From NCBI RefSeq assembly GCF_036248255.1, contig NZ_CP109178.1, forward strand, positions 3,720,001 to 3,784,000: DNA of 64,000 nt, in the 5' to 3' direction. Of the stretch, positions 42,987 to 51,293 are shown in pieces (the first letter of the stretch is position 1; every line of letters begins with the position of its first letter). The notes beneath the pieces are model-generated. The model had not been told where the DNA came from. It did no database searches and saw only the letters and a program-made list of their open reading frames with translations. This DNA comes from Streptomyces sp. NBC_01717 (GTDB lineage Bacteria > Actinomycetota > Actinomycetes > Streptomycetales > Streptomycetaceae). The translations under genes were made by a program, and so were the position numbers.

Positions 42987-45314
42987 GTGAGGGGCGACGC
43001 GCTCATGATCATCGATGGTTCCGGTGTGATCACGGAGTGGAGTCACCAGGCCGCCTCCTTGCTGGGCCTCCCCGCGTCCGAGGTGCTGGGACGTCCGGCG
43101 ACAGGGCTCTTCACGGTCGGCAGGGGCGACCACGGCGGGGAAGAGCTGCAGCTGAGCAGTCGAGAGGGCCGCACGACAACGTGCGAGCTGTGGGTGCGAC
43201 CGGTGCTGCGAGACGGCGCCGTGGCCTGGGAAATCGGCCGGCAGTCGACGGAACCCACGGGCGGGGCCCATGCGGACGGCATCAGCGAGAGTCTGATCGA
43301 GGCCCTGTTCACCCAGTCACCCATCGGCTTGCACCTCCTCGACCCCGAACTCCGGATCGTGCGCGTCAATACGGCCACACGCGCCTTGCACGGAGTGCCG
43401 TCCGAGAGCCTGCTGGGTCGCCCACTCATGGAGGTGTACCCCTTCTCGGACCCTGCGACCGAGGAATCCGTGGCCCGACGGGTCCTGGACCGAGGCATGC
43501 CCGTGCTGGACCGCTTGGTGCGCGTTCGCCTCCCTGCCGATCACGGCGGGGAGCGAGTGTTCTCCGCATCCACCTACCGGCTTCAGGACGCCCGAGGTGC
43601 AGTCCTCGGGCTCGCGGTTTCCACAGTCGAGGTCACCGAGCGGGAGCGGGCGCACGCGCACACCGCCGTCCTCGCCCGTGTGCGCGAATCCGTCGGCCGG
43701 ACCCTCGACGTGGTCACCACCTGCCAGGAGGCAGCGGATGTCCTGGTGCCTGGGTACGCCGACATCTTCGTGGTCGAGGTGGTGGATGAAGTCGTACGGG
43801 GTGAGGACCCCCCGATCGGTCCGCTCAGCCGGGATGTGCCCCTGCGGCGTGCCGCCTTCCGCAGCCGTGTCGTGGAGCCCGTGCATCCGGTCGGCGATGT
43901 ACGCACCGCGCCCTACGGAACCCCGTTCGGGCAAGCTCTGTCCGACCTGCGTCCCCGGCTCTTGGACCTGGCTGCCGACAGTTCCTGGCTGGCGGCGGAT
44001 CCGGCACGTGCCGAGGCCATCCGCGCGGCGGGAGCGCATTCGCTCATCACGGCTCCGCTGACGCTCCGCGGCACGGTACTGGGGCTGTTGAGCCTGTACC
44101 GCTGTGGGCAGACCGAGCCCTATCGCGAGGACGACATCGACCTCGCCCTCGAACTCGCCGCCCACACCGCGCTCTGCATCGACAATGCCCGCCGCTTCAC
44201 CCGCGAGCGGACCATCGCCGCCACGACCCAGCGCCGGCTCCTGCCCCAGAGCCCCGGTCCGCGGACAGCCGTCGACACTGCGTGGCTCCACCTCCCCGCG
44301 GACCTGGGTGCGAGCTGGTTCGACACCATCGCCCTGCCCGGCGCCCGCACAGCACTGGTAACCGGCAACGCAACCGGACACGGGATCTCTGCCGCCACCA
44401 CCATGGGGCAGCTGCGCACCGCGATCCACGCGCTTGCCGCACTCGACCTGGAGCCCGACGAACTCCTCGCCAGACTGCACGACACCACCGGCCGCCTGGC
44501 CGAGGAACGTGCGGCGCTCCCACCCGCCGATCCGCTGCACAACGAGACACTGACCGCAAGTTGCATCTACGGGGTGTACGACCCCATCACCCGTATCTGC
44601 GCCATCGCCCGCGCGGGGCACCCCGCACCGATCGTCGTCCACCCGGACGGCACGACCCACATCTGTGACATCCCGGCGAGCCCCCTGCTGGGATGCGCCG
44701 AGGACCCTCCCAGGGCTTCCGCGAGCTTCGAACTCGCCGAGGGCAGTATCCTCGCCTTCTACACCGCAACCCTGCTCCCGGATGCGGGGACGGATCCCGG
44801 CATGCTCCGGAACGTCCTGAGCCGGTCCGACCGCTCCCTGCAGTCCCTGTGCGACGACGTCGTCTACGCACTGGGAAGCGATCCCCCACGAGGCGACGCC
44901 GCGCTTCTCCTGTCCCGTACCTCCGGCATCGCCCCCGACCACGTGGCCACCTGGCGACTCACCCCCGACGCGACAGCCGCCGGCGAAGCCCGAGCCCTTA
45001 CCCGGCGCCGGCTCACCGACTGGGAACTGGACGAGGAATCCGTCTTCACCGCAGAGCTGATCGCCAGTGAACTGGCCACGAACGCCGTGCACTACGGAGC
45101 CCCGCCCGTACAACTACGCCTCATCCTGGAGCGCACGCTCACCTGCGAAGTGACGGACGCCGGCAGCTCCGCACCCCATCTGCGGCATGCGCCGGTCGCG
45201 GACGAGGGAGGCCGCGGGCTGTTCATCGTCTCCCAACTCGCCCACCAGTGGGGCACCCGCTACAGCCAGACCGGCAAGACCATCTGGGCCGAACAGTCCC
45301 TCCCGCCACGTTGA
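42987..45314 (+). CDS. SpoIIE-like protein with PAS, GAF, degenerate PP2C and intact HATPase
   Basis: A 775-residue cytoplasmic regulator: PAS (about 5-90, LMIIDGSGVITEWSHQAASL), second PAS (about 100-220), GAF (about 230-410), SpoIIE/PP2C-like domain (about 415-640) and C-terminal HATPase (about 650-770). The phosphatase metal-binding signatures are eroded: GGDWYD has become GASWFD and GDVxGHG has become GNATGHG, so two Asp ligands are lost. The ATPase N box (ELIASELATNAVHYG) and G box (DEGGRGLFIVSQLAHQWG) are intact. It probably acts as a sensory kinase or binding partner rather than a phosphatase (inference). The GTG at 42987 has GGAGGTG upstream. Confidence 0.85.
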   Translation: MRGDALMIIDGSGVITEWSHQAASLLGLPASEVLGRPATGLFTVGRGDHGGEELQLSSREGRTTTCELWVRPVLRDGAVAWEIGRQSTEPTGGAHADGISESLIEALFTQSPIGLHLLDPELRIVRVNTATRALHGVPSESLLGRPLMEVYPFSDPATEESVARRVLDRGMPVLDRLVRVRLPADHGGERVFSASTYRLQDARGAVLGLAVSTVEVTERERAHAHTAVLARVRESVGRTLDVVTTCQEAADVLVPGYADIFVVEVVDEVVRGEDPPIGPLSRDVPLRRAAFRSRVVEPVHPVGDVRTAPYGTPFGQALSDLRPRLLDLAADSSWLAADPARAEAIRAAGAHSLITAPLTLRGTVLGLLSLYRCGQTEPYREDDIDLALELAAHTALCIDNARRFTRERTIAATTQRRLLPQSPGPRTAVDTAWLHLPADLGASWFDTIALPGARTALVTGNATGHGISAATTMGQLRTAIHALAALDLEPDELLARLHDTTGRLAEERAALPPADPLHNETLTASCIYGVYDPITRICAIARAGHPAPIVVHPDGTTHICDIPASPLLGCAEDPPRASASFELAEGSILAFYTATLLPDAGTDPGMLRNVLSRSDRSLQSLCDDVVYALGSDPPRGDAALLLSRTSGIAPDHVATWRLTPDATAAGEARALTRRRLTDWELDEESVFTAELIASELATNAVHYGAPPVQLRLILERTLTCEVTDAGSSAPHLRHAPVADEGGRGLFIVSQLAHQWGTRYSQTGKTIWAEQSLPPR

Positions 45315-45701
45315 AGGTTCGATGAACCGGGGAAGCAGGGCCGCTCAACGGGCGAGCAGGCGGCTCGGATTCCCGTCAACAGGTCTCGCCGTCCGCACTG
45401 GCCGAGATGCAGAAGCTTGTCGATGACGCAGAGAGCGCGGCCGGCGCAGCCGAGCCGGGCTCACGCCCGGCAGCTGAATCCGGCTCGCACCCCGACACCG
45501 CACACCCCCCCGGCCCGGCCTCGACCGGCGGGGCCCGCTCCGCCGGGGAGCGCGGCGGGCGGTGGGGCCTGGTGGAGCCACGGGCGGAAGGTGTGACCTT
45601 GCCCGGGTTCGCGCGGTTCACGGCTGGCAAGTCCGTGCCATGGCAAGGACTTGCCTTCATCAGGCCTTCTCGTCGGCGTTACCGGCCGATAGACCCATGG
45701 C
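45315..45701. other. intergenic region upstream of the subtilase
   Basis: About 390 bases without a gene. It contains a small ccgggc/gcccgg hairpin near 45455 and the 30-bp palindrome at 45626-45655 listed separately. Confidence 0.45.
45626..45655. promoter_or_regulatory. 30-bp near-perfect palindrome upstream of the subtilase
   Basis: The two 15-base halves (GGCAAGTCCGTGCCA and TGGCAAGGACTTGCC) are reverse complements except at one position. It ends 46 bases before the ATG. Symmetry and position suggest a regulator-binding site or an RNA hairpin in the leader. The candidate regulator is the HTH protein encoded just downstream of the protease. Confidence 0.5.
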
Positions 45702-48700
45702 ATGTTCTCCCCCTCTCAGGCTTCCGCCTTCCGGCGCAGGCGCTGGCAGCTGCTCTCCGCCGCCACCGCGGTGCCGCTGCTGGCGTCGGGGCTTGCAGTT
45801 CTGCAAGCGCCCGCACAAGCCGCTCCGAGCAAACCCACCGTTCCCGCCAAGCCCTCGGCGACCCACAAGGTCACCCTGGTCACCGGCGACGTCGTCACGG
45901 TCACCACGATGGCCGACGGCAAGCAGACCGCCGATGTCGACCGGCCGGACAGCGCCGTCGGCGGCGTAAAGATCCAGGAGATCAAGGGTGACCTGTTCGT
46001 CATCCCGGACGAGGCCGTGCCGCTGCTGGGCACGGACAAGCTGGACCGGCGGCTGTTCAACGTCACCGACCTGATCGAGATGGGCTACGACGACGCGAAG
46101 TCGGCCGCGGTGCCGCTGATCGCGGCGTACGCCCAGCCCAAGTCTCGCTCGGCCGCCGTCGAGCCGACGGCCCCCCGGGGCAGCAAGCTGACCCGCAAGC
46201 TCAAGGGCATCCACGGCGCGGCACTCAGCACCGAGAAGCGGCAGGCCCGCACCTTCTGGAGCACCGTCGCGCCGCAGGGCAGCGCGAAGTTGGGCGCGGG
46301 TGTGTCGAAGCTGTGGCTCGACGGTCGCGTAAAGGTCAACCTGAAGGACAGCGTGCCGCTGATCGGCGCGCCCGAGGCCTGGGCGGCCGGGTACACCGGC
46401 AAGGGCGTAAAGGTCGCGGTGCTCGACACCGGGATCGATGTCAACCACCCCGACTTCGCCGGCCTGATCGACGGCACAACCAGCTTCGTGCCGGGTGAGG
46501 CCATCACCGACGTCAACGGGCACGGCACGCATGTGGCCAGCACGATCGTCGGTTCGGGCGCCGCCTCCGGCGGCGACAACAAGGGCGTCGCCCCCGGCGC
46601 CGACCTGTTCGTCGGCAAGGTGCTCGGCGGCGCGGAGGGTTATGGCCAGGACTCCTGGGTCATGGCCGGCATGCAGTGGGCCGCCGAATCCGGTGCGGAC
46701 GTCGTCAACATGAGCCTCGGCGACTCCTACCCGACGGACGGCAGCGACCCGATGTCGCAGACGGTCGACGCGCTCTCCGAGCAGTACGGCACTCTGTTCG
46801 TCATCGCCGCCGGCAACGCGGGCCCGGAGAGCATCTCCGCCCCGGGCGCGGCCGCCTCGGCGCTGACCGTGGCCGCCACGGACAAGCAGGACCAGCTCGC
46901 GTCCTTCTCCAGCACCGGCCCGCTGGCCTACTCCGGTGGCATGAAGCCGGACATCGCAGCGCCCGGCGTGGACATCACCGCGGCCCGCTCGCAGGAGATG
47001 ACCGACGGTGGTGAGGGCCTCTACCGCACCCTCAGCGGCACCTCGATGGCCACCCCGCACGTGGTCGGCGCGGCGGCGATCGTGGCCCAGCAGCACCCGG
47101 ACTGGACCGGCGCGCAGCTCAAGGAACACCTGATGAGCACCGCGAAGGGCCTGGCCGACGGGTACTCGCCGTACGAGGTCGGCACCGGGCGTGTCGACGT
47201 GGCCGCCGCTGTGCGCACCACGGTCCGCGGCACCGGATCGCTCTTCTTCGGCAACTACACATGGCCGCACGAGCCGAGCGACGTCGCCGTCAAGAAGGAC
47301 CTGGCCTTCACCAACACCGGTTCGGCCGACGTCACGCTGAACCTGGCGCTGACCGACGACGGCGGCCCGTTCACGCTGGGAGCGACCAAGGTGACCGTCC
47401 CGGCGGGCGGCACCGCCGCCGTCGCGGTGACCGGTGACCCGCAAGCCGCCTCGGCCGGCCGGCACGTCGGCTACGTGATAGGCACCGACGCGGCCACCGG
47501 GAAGCCGGTGACCCGCACGTCCGTGGCACTGCTCAAGGAGGAGGAGCGCTACGACCTGAACATCAAGCTGGTCGGCCGGGACGGCAAGCCCGCCGCCGGC
47601 TGGGTCACGATCAACCTGGCCGGCGACTTCTGGCCGTGGACGGTCTACGTCGACGGTTCGACCACCATGCGCATGGCACCCGGCCTGTACACCGTCGCGG
47701 GGTACCTCGACGTGGCCGGCGAGAAGGCGGACCGCTCGGGTCTGGCCGTGCTGGTCGACCCGGAGACCGTGCTCAAGGACCGCTCCATGGACGTGGTGCT
47801 GGACGCGAGCAAGGCACGTCTGCTGCAGACCGAGGCGCCGCAGCGCACCGAGGACCGCCAGCGCAAGGTCGACTTCAACGTCCACTACAAGGGCCTCGAC
47901 CCGTTCACGGACTACCGCAGCGCGTACGTGCTGCCGGTGACGTACGACGACGTCTACGTCGCGCCGACGGAGCCGATGAAGCAGGGCGAGTTCATGCTGA
48001 CCACCCGCTGGCGCAAGGGCGAGCCGCAGCTCAGCCTGAGCGCATTGGGCGGTCGGCTCCGCTTCGAGGCACTGGTGCAGGCGGGCAGCATCCTGGACAC
48101 GGCCACGGACAGGCTGGACGCCGTCTACGCGGGCAACGGTGCGGCGGCCGAATACAAGAAGGTCAAGGCCAAGGGCAAGGTCGTCGTCATCAAGCGCAGC
48201 GACGAGGTCTCGCCGCAGGAGCGCGCCGAGGCCGCGGTCACGGCCGGCGCCAAGGCGCTGATCGTGGTCAACGACGGTGTGGGTGCCCTGATGGAGTACG
48301 TCGGCGAGTCGACCGTCCCGGTCGCCACCGTGCACCGCGACGCGGGCAGGACCCTTGTCGCGATGGCCAAGGCCGGCATCCTGAAGCTGACCGCGAAGCA
48401 GACCGAGTACACGCCGTTCGTCTACGACCTGACCCGGGACTACCCCGGCCAGGTACCGAACCGGGCCCTCGTCTACAAGCCGACCAAGGGTGACCTCGCC
48501 CGGATCGATGCGCGCTACTACTCGGCCACGGACGGCGGGTTGGCGGAAGGCTACCGGTCCGACTTCACCCTCAGCCCGTCGTTCAACTTCCCCGAGCGCG
48601 AGTGGCACCCGGGCACCCGCACCGAATGGGTGACCCCGGGACAGAACTGGAGGGAGTTCCACGCTCAGGGCGTCGACGGAGACCTGCCGTGGGTAATGGT

Positions 48701-49439
48701 GTCGGGCGACAACACGTATGCCAAGGGCAGCACCACCCGTCTGGACTGGTTCGCTCCGGCGACCCGGCCCGGCCAGAGCGAGTCCTTCGGTGTGTACAAC
48801 TCCCGCTGGGGGAACTACATGACCTGGAACGTGCAGGCGTGGGCCTCCGCCAGCGACAACATGCGGCTGGGCGGCTACCTGCCGTGGGGTGAGACGCCGT
48901 CCCATCTGCAGATCTTCCAGGGCGACACGCTGATCCACGACAACCCGGTCAGCGGAGACATGCAGTGGGAGGAGGTACCGGCGGGCAACCTGCCCTACCG
49001 CGCCGTCCTCGACGTGGAGCGGCCCGGTGACGTTTTCCGGCTGTCGACACGCACCCACACCGAGTGGACGTTCATGTCCGACACCGTCGACTCGGACTTC
49101 TTCGAGCCGTTCTCGGTGCTGAACCTGGACTACAAGCTGGAGTCGGACCTGCACGGCGACGTCAAGGCCGATGCGACCCAGAAGATCGCGCTCAAGCCGG
49201 TGTCGATGGACCTGGGCACCGTGCCGGGCAACGTCACCAGGGTGAAGCTGGACGTCTCGTACGACGACGGTGCCACCTGGCAGAAGGTAACCCTGGCCAA
49301 GGGCTCCCACGGCTACTGGACGGGTTCGTTCAGGACGGCGAAGAAGCGCGGCGGCTTCCTCTCGGTCCGCGCGAGCGCCGGCACGGACAGCGGCTTCGGC
49401 GTCAAGAACGAGATCATCCGGGCGTACGGCCTGCGATGA
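45702..49439 (+). CDS. large secreted S8 (subtilisin-like) protease
   Basis: A 1245-residue extracellular serine protease. The signal peptide (RRRRWQLL..., cleavage about residue 40, AQA/A) is followed by a propeptide (about 41-220) and the subtilase catalytic domain with Asp242 (VLDTGIDVNHPDFAG), His274 (NGHGTHVASTI) and Ser448 (SGTSMATPHV), with the oxyanion Asn in AAGNAGP. C-terminal Ig-like domains follow, then a PA-like segment (about 830-900, VVVIKRSDEVSPQERAEAAV, ALIVVNDGVG) and further beta-rich modules that end with the chain. Typical of the very large Streptomyces secreted subtilases thought to act on external protein. A long palindrome precedes it and a terminator follows. Confidence 0.93.
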   Translation: MFSPSQASAFRRRRWQLLSAATAVPLLASGLAVLQAPAQAAPSKPTVPAKPSATHKVTLVTGDVVTVTTMADGKQTADVDRPDSAVGGVKIQEIKGDLFVIPDEAVPLLGTDKLDRRLFNVTDLIEMGYDDAKSAAVPLIAAYAQPKSRSAAVEPTAPRGSKLTRKLKGIHGAALSTEKRQARTFWSTVAPQGSAKLGAGVSKLWLDGRVKVNLKDSVPLIGAPEAWAAGYTGKGVKVAVLDTGIDVNHPDFAGLIDGTTSFVPGEAITDVNGHGTHVASTIVGSGAASGGDNKGVAPGADLFVGKVLGGAEGYGQDSWVMAGMQWAAESGADVVNMSLGDSYPTDGSDPMSQTVDALSEQYGTLFVIAAGNAGPESISAPGAAASALTVAATDKQDQLASFSSTGPLAYSGGMKPDIAAPGVDITAARSQEMTDGGEGLYRTLSGTSMATPHVVGAAAIVAQQHPDWTGAQLKEHLMSTAKGLADGYSPYEVGTGRVDVAAAVRTTVRGTGSLFFGNYTWPHEPSDVAVKKDLAFTNTGSADVTLNLALTDDGGPFTLGATKVTVPAGGTAAVAVTGDPQAASAGRHVGYVIGTDAATGKPVTRTSVALLKEEERYDLNIKLVGRDGKPAAGWVTINLAGDFWPWTVYVDGSTTMRMAPGLYTVAGYLDVAGEKADRSGLAVLVDPETVLKDRSMDVVLDASKARLLQTEAPQRTEDRQRKVDFNVHYKGLDPFTDYRSAYVLPVTYDDVYVAPTEPMKQGEFMLTTRWRKGEPQLSLSALGGRLRFEALVQAGSILDTATDRLDAVYAGNGAAAEYKKVKAKGKVVVIKRSDEVSPQERAEAAVTAGAKALIVVNDGVGALMEYVGESTVPVATVHRDAGRTLVAMAKAGILKLTAKQTEYTPFVYDLTRDYPGQVPNRALVYKPTKGDLARIDARYYSATDGGLAEGYRSDFTLSPSFNFPEREWHPGTRTEWVTPGQNWREFHAQGVDGDLPWVMVSGDNTYAKGSTTRLDWFAPATRPGQSESFGVYNSRWGNYMTWNVQAWASASDNMRLGGYLPWGETPSHLQIFQGDTLIHDNPVSGDMQWEEVPAGNLPYRAVLDVERPGDVFRLSTRTHTEWTFMSDTVDSDFFEPFSVLNLDYKLESDLHGDVKADATQKIALKPVSMDLGTVPGNVTRVKLDVSYDDGATWQKVTLAKGSHGYWTGSFRTAKKRGGFLSVRASAGTDSGFGVKNEIIRAYGLR

Positions 49440-49450
49440 ACCGCACCGTC

Positions 49451-49480
49451 GGGCCCCGGGGAGGCGACTCCCCGGGGCCC
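49451..49480 (+). terminator. hairpin terminator after the subtilase
   Basis: Perfect 12-bp stem (gggccccgggga / tccccggggccc) with a 6-nt loop, 12 bases after the stop codon. Confidence 0.8.
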
Positions 49481-49576
49481 TTCCCGTCACACCTGCTCCC
49501 AGCAGGGACTATTCAGGGTCTGCCGCCATGGCGCATACTCTCCCCGCTGCGGCAAGCGGAAGAGAGTCGGTCGCCG

Positions 49577-50569
49577 ATGCTGGATGTTCTGGGCCTCGAA
49601 GCCGATGACGAGCGCGTCTACCGGGCGCTGCTCGGACGGCCGAACTCCACCGCGATGCTGCTGTCGGATCTGCTCGTCGTATCGCCGGCCGATGTGGACA
49701 AGGCCTTGTCCCGCCTGGTCGGGTGGGGACTGGTGATCGGGTCGGCGGACGATCAGTTCACGGCCGCGCCGCCGGCCATGGCGCTCGGCGCTCTCATCAG
49801 CCAGCGCCGGGACGGGCTACGCATGGCTGAGCACGCACTGGTGACCTTCGCCGAGGAACACCGGGCGGCGATGACCGGGAACAGCATCAACGATCTGATC
49901 GAGGTCGTGACGGGCGTCGACGCCATCCGTCATCGCTTCCTGCAGGTGCAGCAGGCAGCCCGCACGCAGGTCCGCAGCTTCATCACCGCACCGTTCCTCG
50001 CCGTGCCGCCCGGCGAGAACACGGCCGAACCCGCGGCCATCGGCCGCGGCGTGCACTTCCGGGTGGTACTGGACCGGGCGGTGCTGGCAGAGCCGGGCAT
50101 CATCACCGATGCGATCGATTCACTGCGCAACGGCGTGCAACTGCGTGTCGCCGACCAACTGCCGATGAAACTCGTGCTGGCCGACGCCGACCTCGGCCTT
50201 GTCCCGCTCGCGGTCACACCGGCCGGAGAGCCCGGCGCCGTGCTGCTGCACCGCAGCGGCCTGTTGGATGCCCTGGACGCGCTGTTCGAGACGGTATGGC
50301 GCACCGCCCACCCGCTCGAACTGTCGGGCACCGGCGGCGAAGCCGGAACCACCGTCGAGCTCGGCGCGGAAGGCCCGACCGACCTCGACCGAAAGATCCT
50401 CGCGCTACTGCTGGCCGGCCTGACCGACCCGACGGCCGCGACACAGCTCGGCCTGTCACCGCGCACGCTGCACCGACGCCTGCGCCACCTCATGGACATA
50501 GCCGGAGTTCGGACCCGGATGCAGCTCGGCGGTCACGCCGTCCGACACGGCTGGGTGGAGCCGCGCTGA
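49577..50569 (+). CDS. HTH transcriptional regulator (TrmB-like N-terminus, LuxR-like C-terminus)
   Basis: A 330-residue protein. The N-terminal winged-helix segment (LGLEADDERVYRALLGRPNS, LSDLLVVSPADVDKALSRLV) resembles TrmB-type regulators. A central domain (about 90-250) may bind a ligand, and the C-terminus carries a LuxR-like HTH (LDRKILALLLAGLTDPTAAT, QLGLSPRTLHRRLRHLMDIA). Such regulators are frequently found next to large subtilase genes in Streptomyces, so it may control the protease upstream (inference). The ATG at 49577 is preceded by a weak ribosome site (gaagagag). The frame is open far upstream, but that part overlaps the protease and its terminator. Confidence 0.8.
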   Translation: MLDVLGLEADDERVYRALLGRPNSTAMLLSDLLVVSPADVDKALSRLVGWGLVIGSADDQFTAAPPAMALGALISQRRDGLRMAEHALVTFAEEHRAAMTGNSINDLIEVVTGVDAIRHRFLQVQQAARTQVRSFITAPFLAVPPGENTAEPAAIGRGVHFRVVLDRAVLAEPGIITDAIDSLRNGVQLRVADQLPMKLVLADADLGLVPLAVTPAGEPGAVLLHRSGLLDALDALFETVWRTAHPLELSGTGGEAGTTVELGAEGPTDLDRKILALLLAGLTDPTAATQLGLSPRTLHRRLRHLMDIAGVRTRMQLGGHAVRHGWVEPR

Positions 50570-50666
50570 AGGTCCTGTGCCGTTCAGCGATGCGACTGAT
50601 TCGGACTCGGCACGGCGCTGACGGCAGCCCGATACGGACCTGTCCGACGGACGTGGAAGTCACCGC

Positions 50667-51293
50667 TCAGCCGAGTTTCTGCGCAGCGAGTTCACGGATC
50701 TCGGGAGGCAGCGCCTCGTCTGCGGCCAGCCGGGCCAGGGCCTCGCGGCTCTGCGGGACTTCGGCGGTGTTGCGGAGTGTCCACACGGCCTGCTCGGCGG
50801 CCATGCCTCGCTGCGCGTACCGCTCGGCAAGCTCCATGGCCCATGGAGTGATCGCCGCGGTGTCATCGACCATGAGTCCGCACCAGTACAGGACCTGTTC
50901 GGCGATCCAGGCGGAGATACGGACGGTCCACCGCTCGGTGAAGTCCGTGGTGTCGAAGCCTCTGCGCGCGCACTCCGCTTCGGCCTCGGCCATGCGTTCA
51001 CGCGTCACGCAGCGGGCGTACGGCATGCGCTCCCGCAACACGTGCCTGATCTCTGTCCATTCGGGCCAGGACGCGTCCTGGCCCAGGAACTTCAGAATCA
51101 CTTCGGGGGGAGGTTCGGGCGCGGCCAGGGGAGCCGGGGGAAGGCAGGCTTCGAGCACGGCTCGCGCGTAGGCGAGGTTCTCTCGGCTCTCCTCCGTTTC
51201 CGGGGGCCAGATGAAGCCGAGGTCCCAGGAGTACGGCAGGGCGCGTACGACCTCGGGAAGCAAGGGCTCCTCGCCGTCGTCCTCCGTAGTCAT
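50667..51293 (-). CDS. probable immunity protein for the PD-(D/E)xK toxin
   Basis: A 208-residue acidic helical protein (EPLLPEVVRALPYSWDLGFI, WPEWTEIRHVLRERMPYARC, RMAEAEAECARRGFDTTDF, ISAWIAEQVLYWCGLMVDD) with no family I can name. Its ATG at 51293 overlaps the TGA of the upstream toxin-like gene (ATGA), giving translational coupling. Small acidic proteins in this arrangement are the usual immunity partners of nuclease toxins. A preceding GTG (51296) is in frame. Assignment rests on position, not on homology. Confidence 0.65.
   Translation of the reverse strand: MTTEDDGEEPLLPEVVRALPYSWDLGFIWPPETEESRENLAYARAVLEACLPPAPLAAPEPPPEVILKFLGQDASWPEWTEIRHVLRERMPYARCVTRERMAEAEAECARRGFDTTDFTERWTVRISAWIAEQVLYWCGLMVDDTAAITPWAMELAERYAQRGMAAEQAVWTLRNTAEVPQSREALARLAADEALPPEIRELAAQKLG

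Noticed and set aside
45660..49490. Minus-strand open frame of about 1276 codons opposite the subtilase gene
   Set aside because: It is a shadow of high-GC codon bias. The protein is rich in Arg, Gly and Val with no domain, while the plus strand has a complete signal peptide and catalytic triad.
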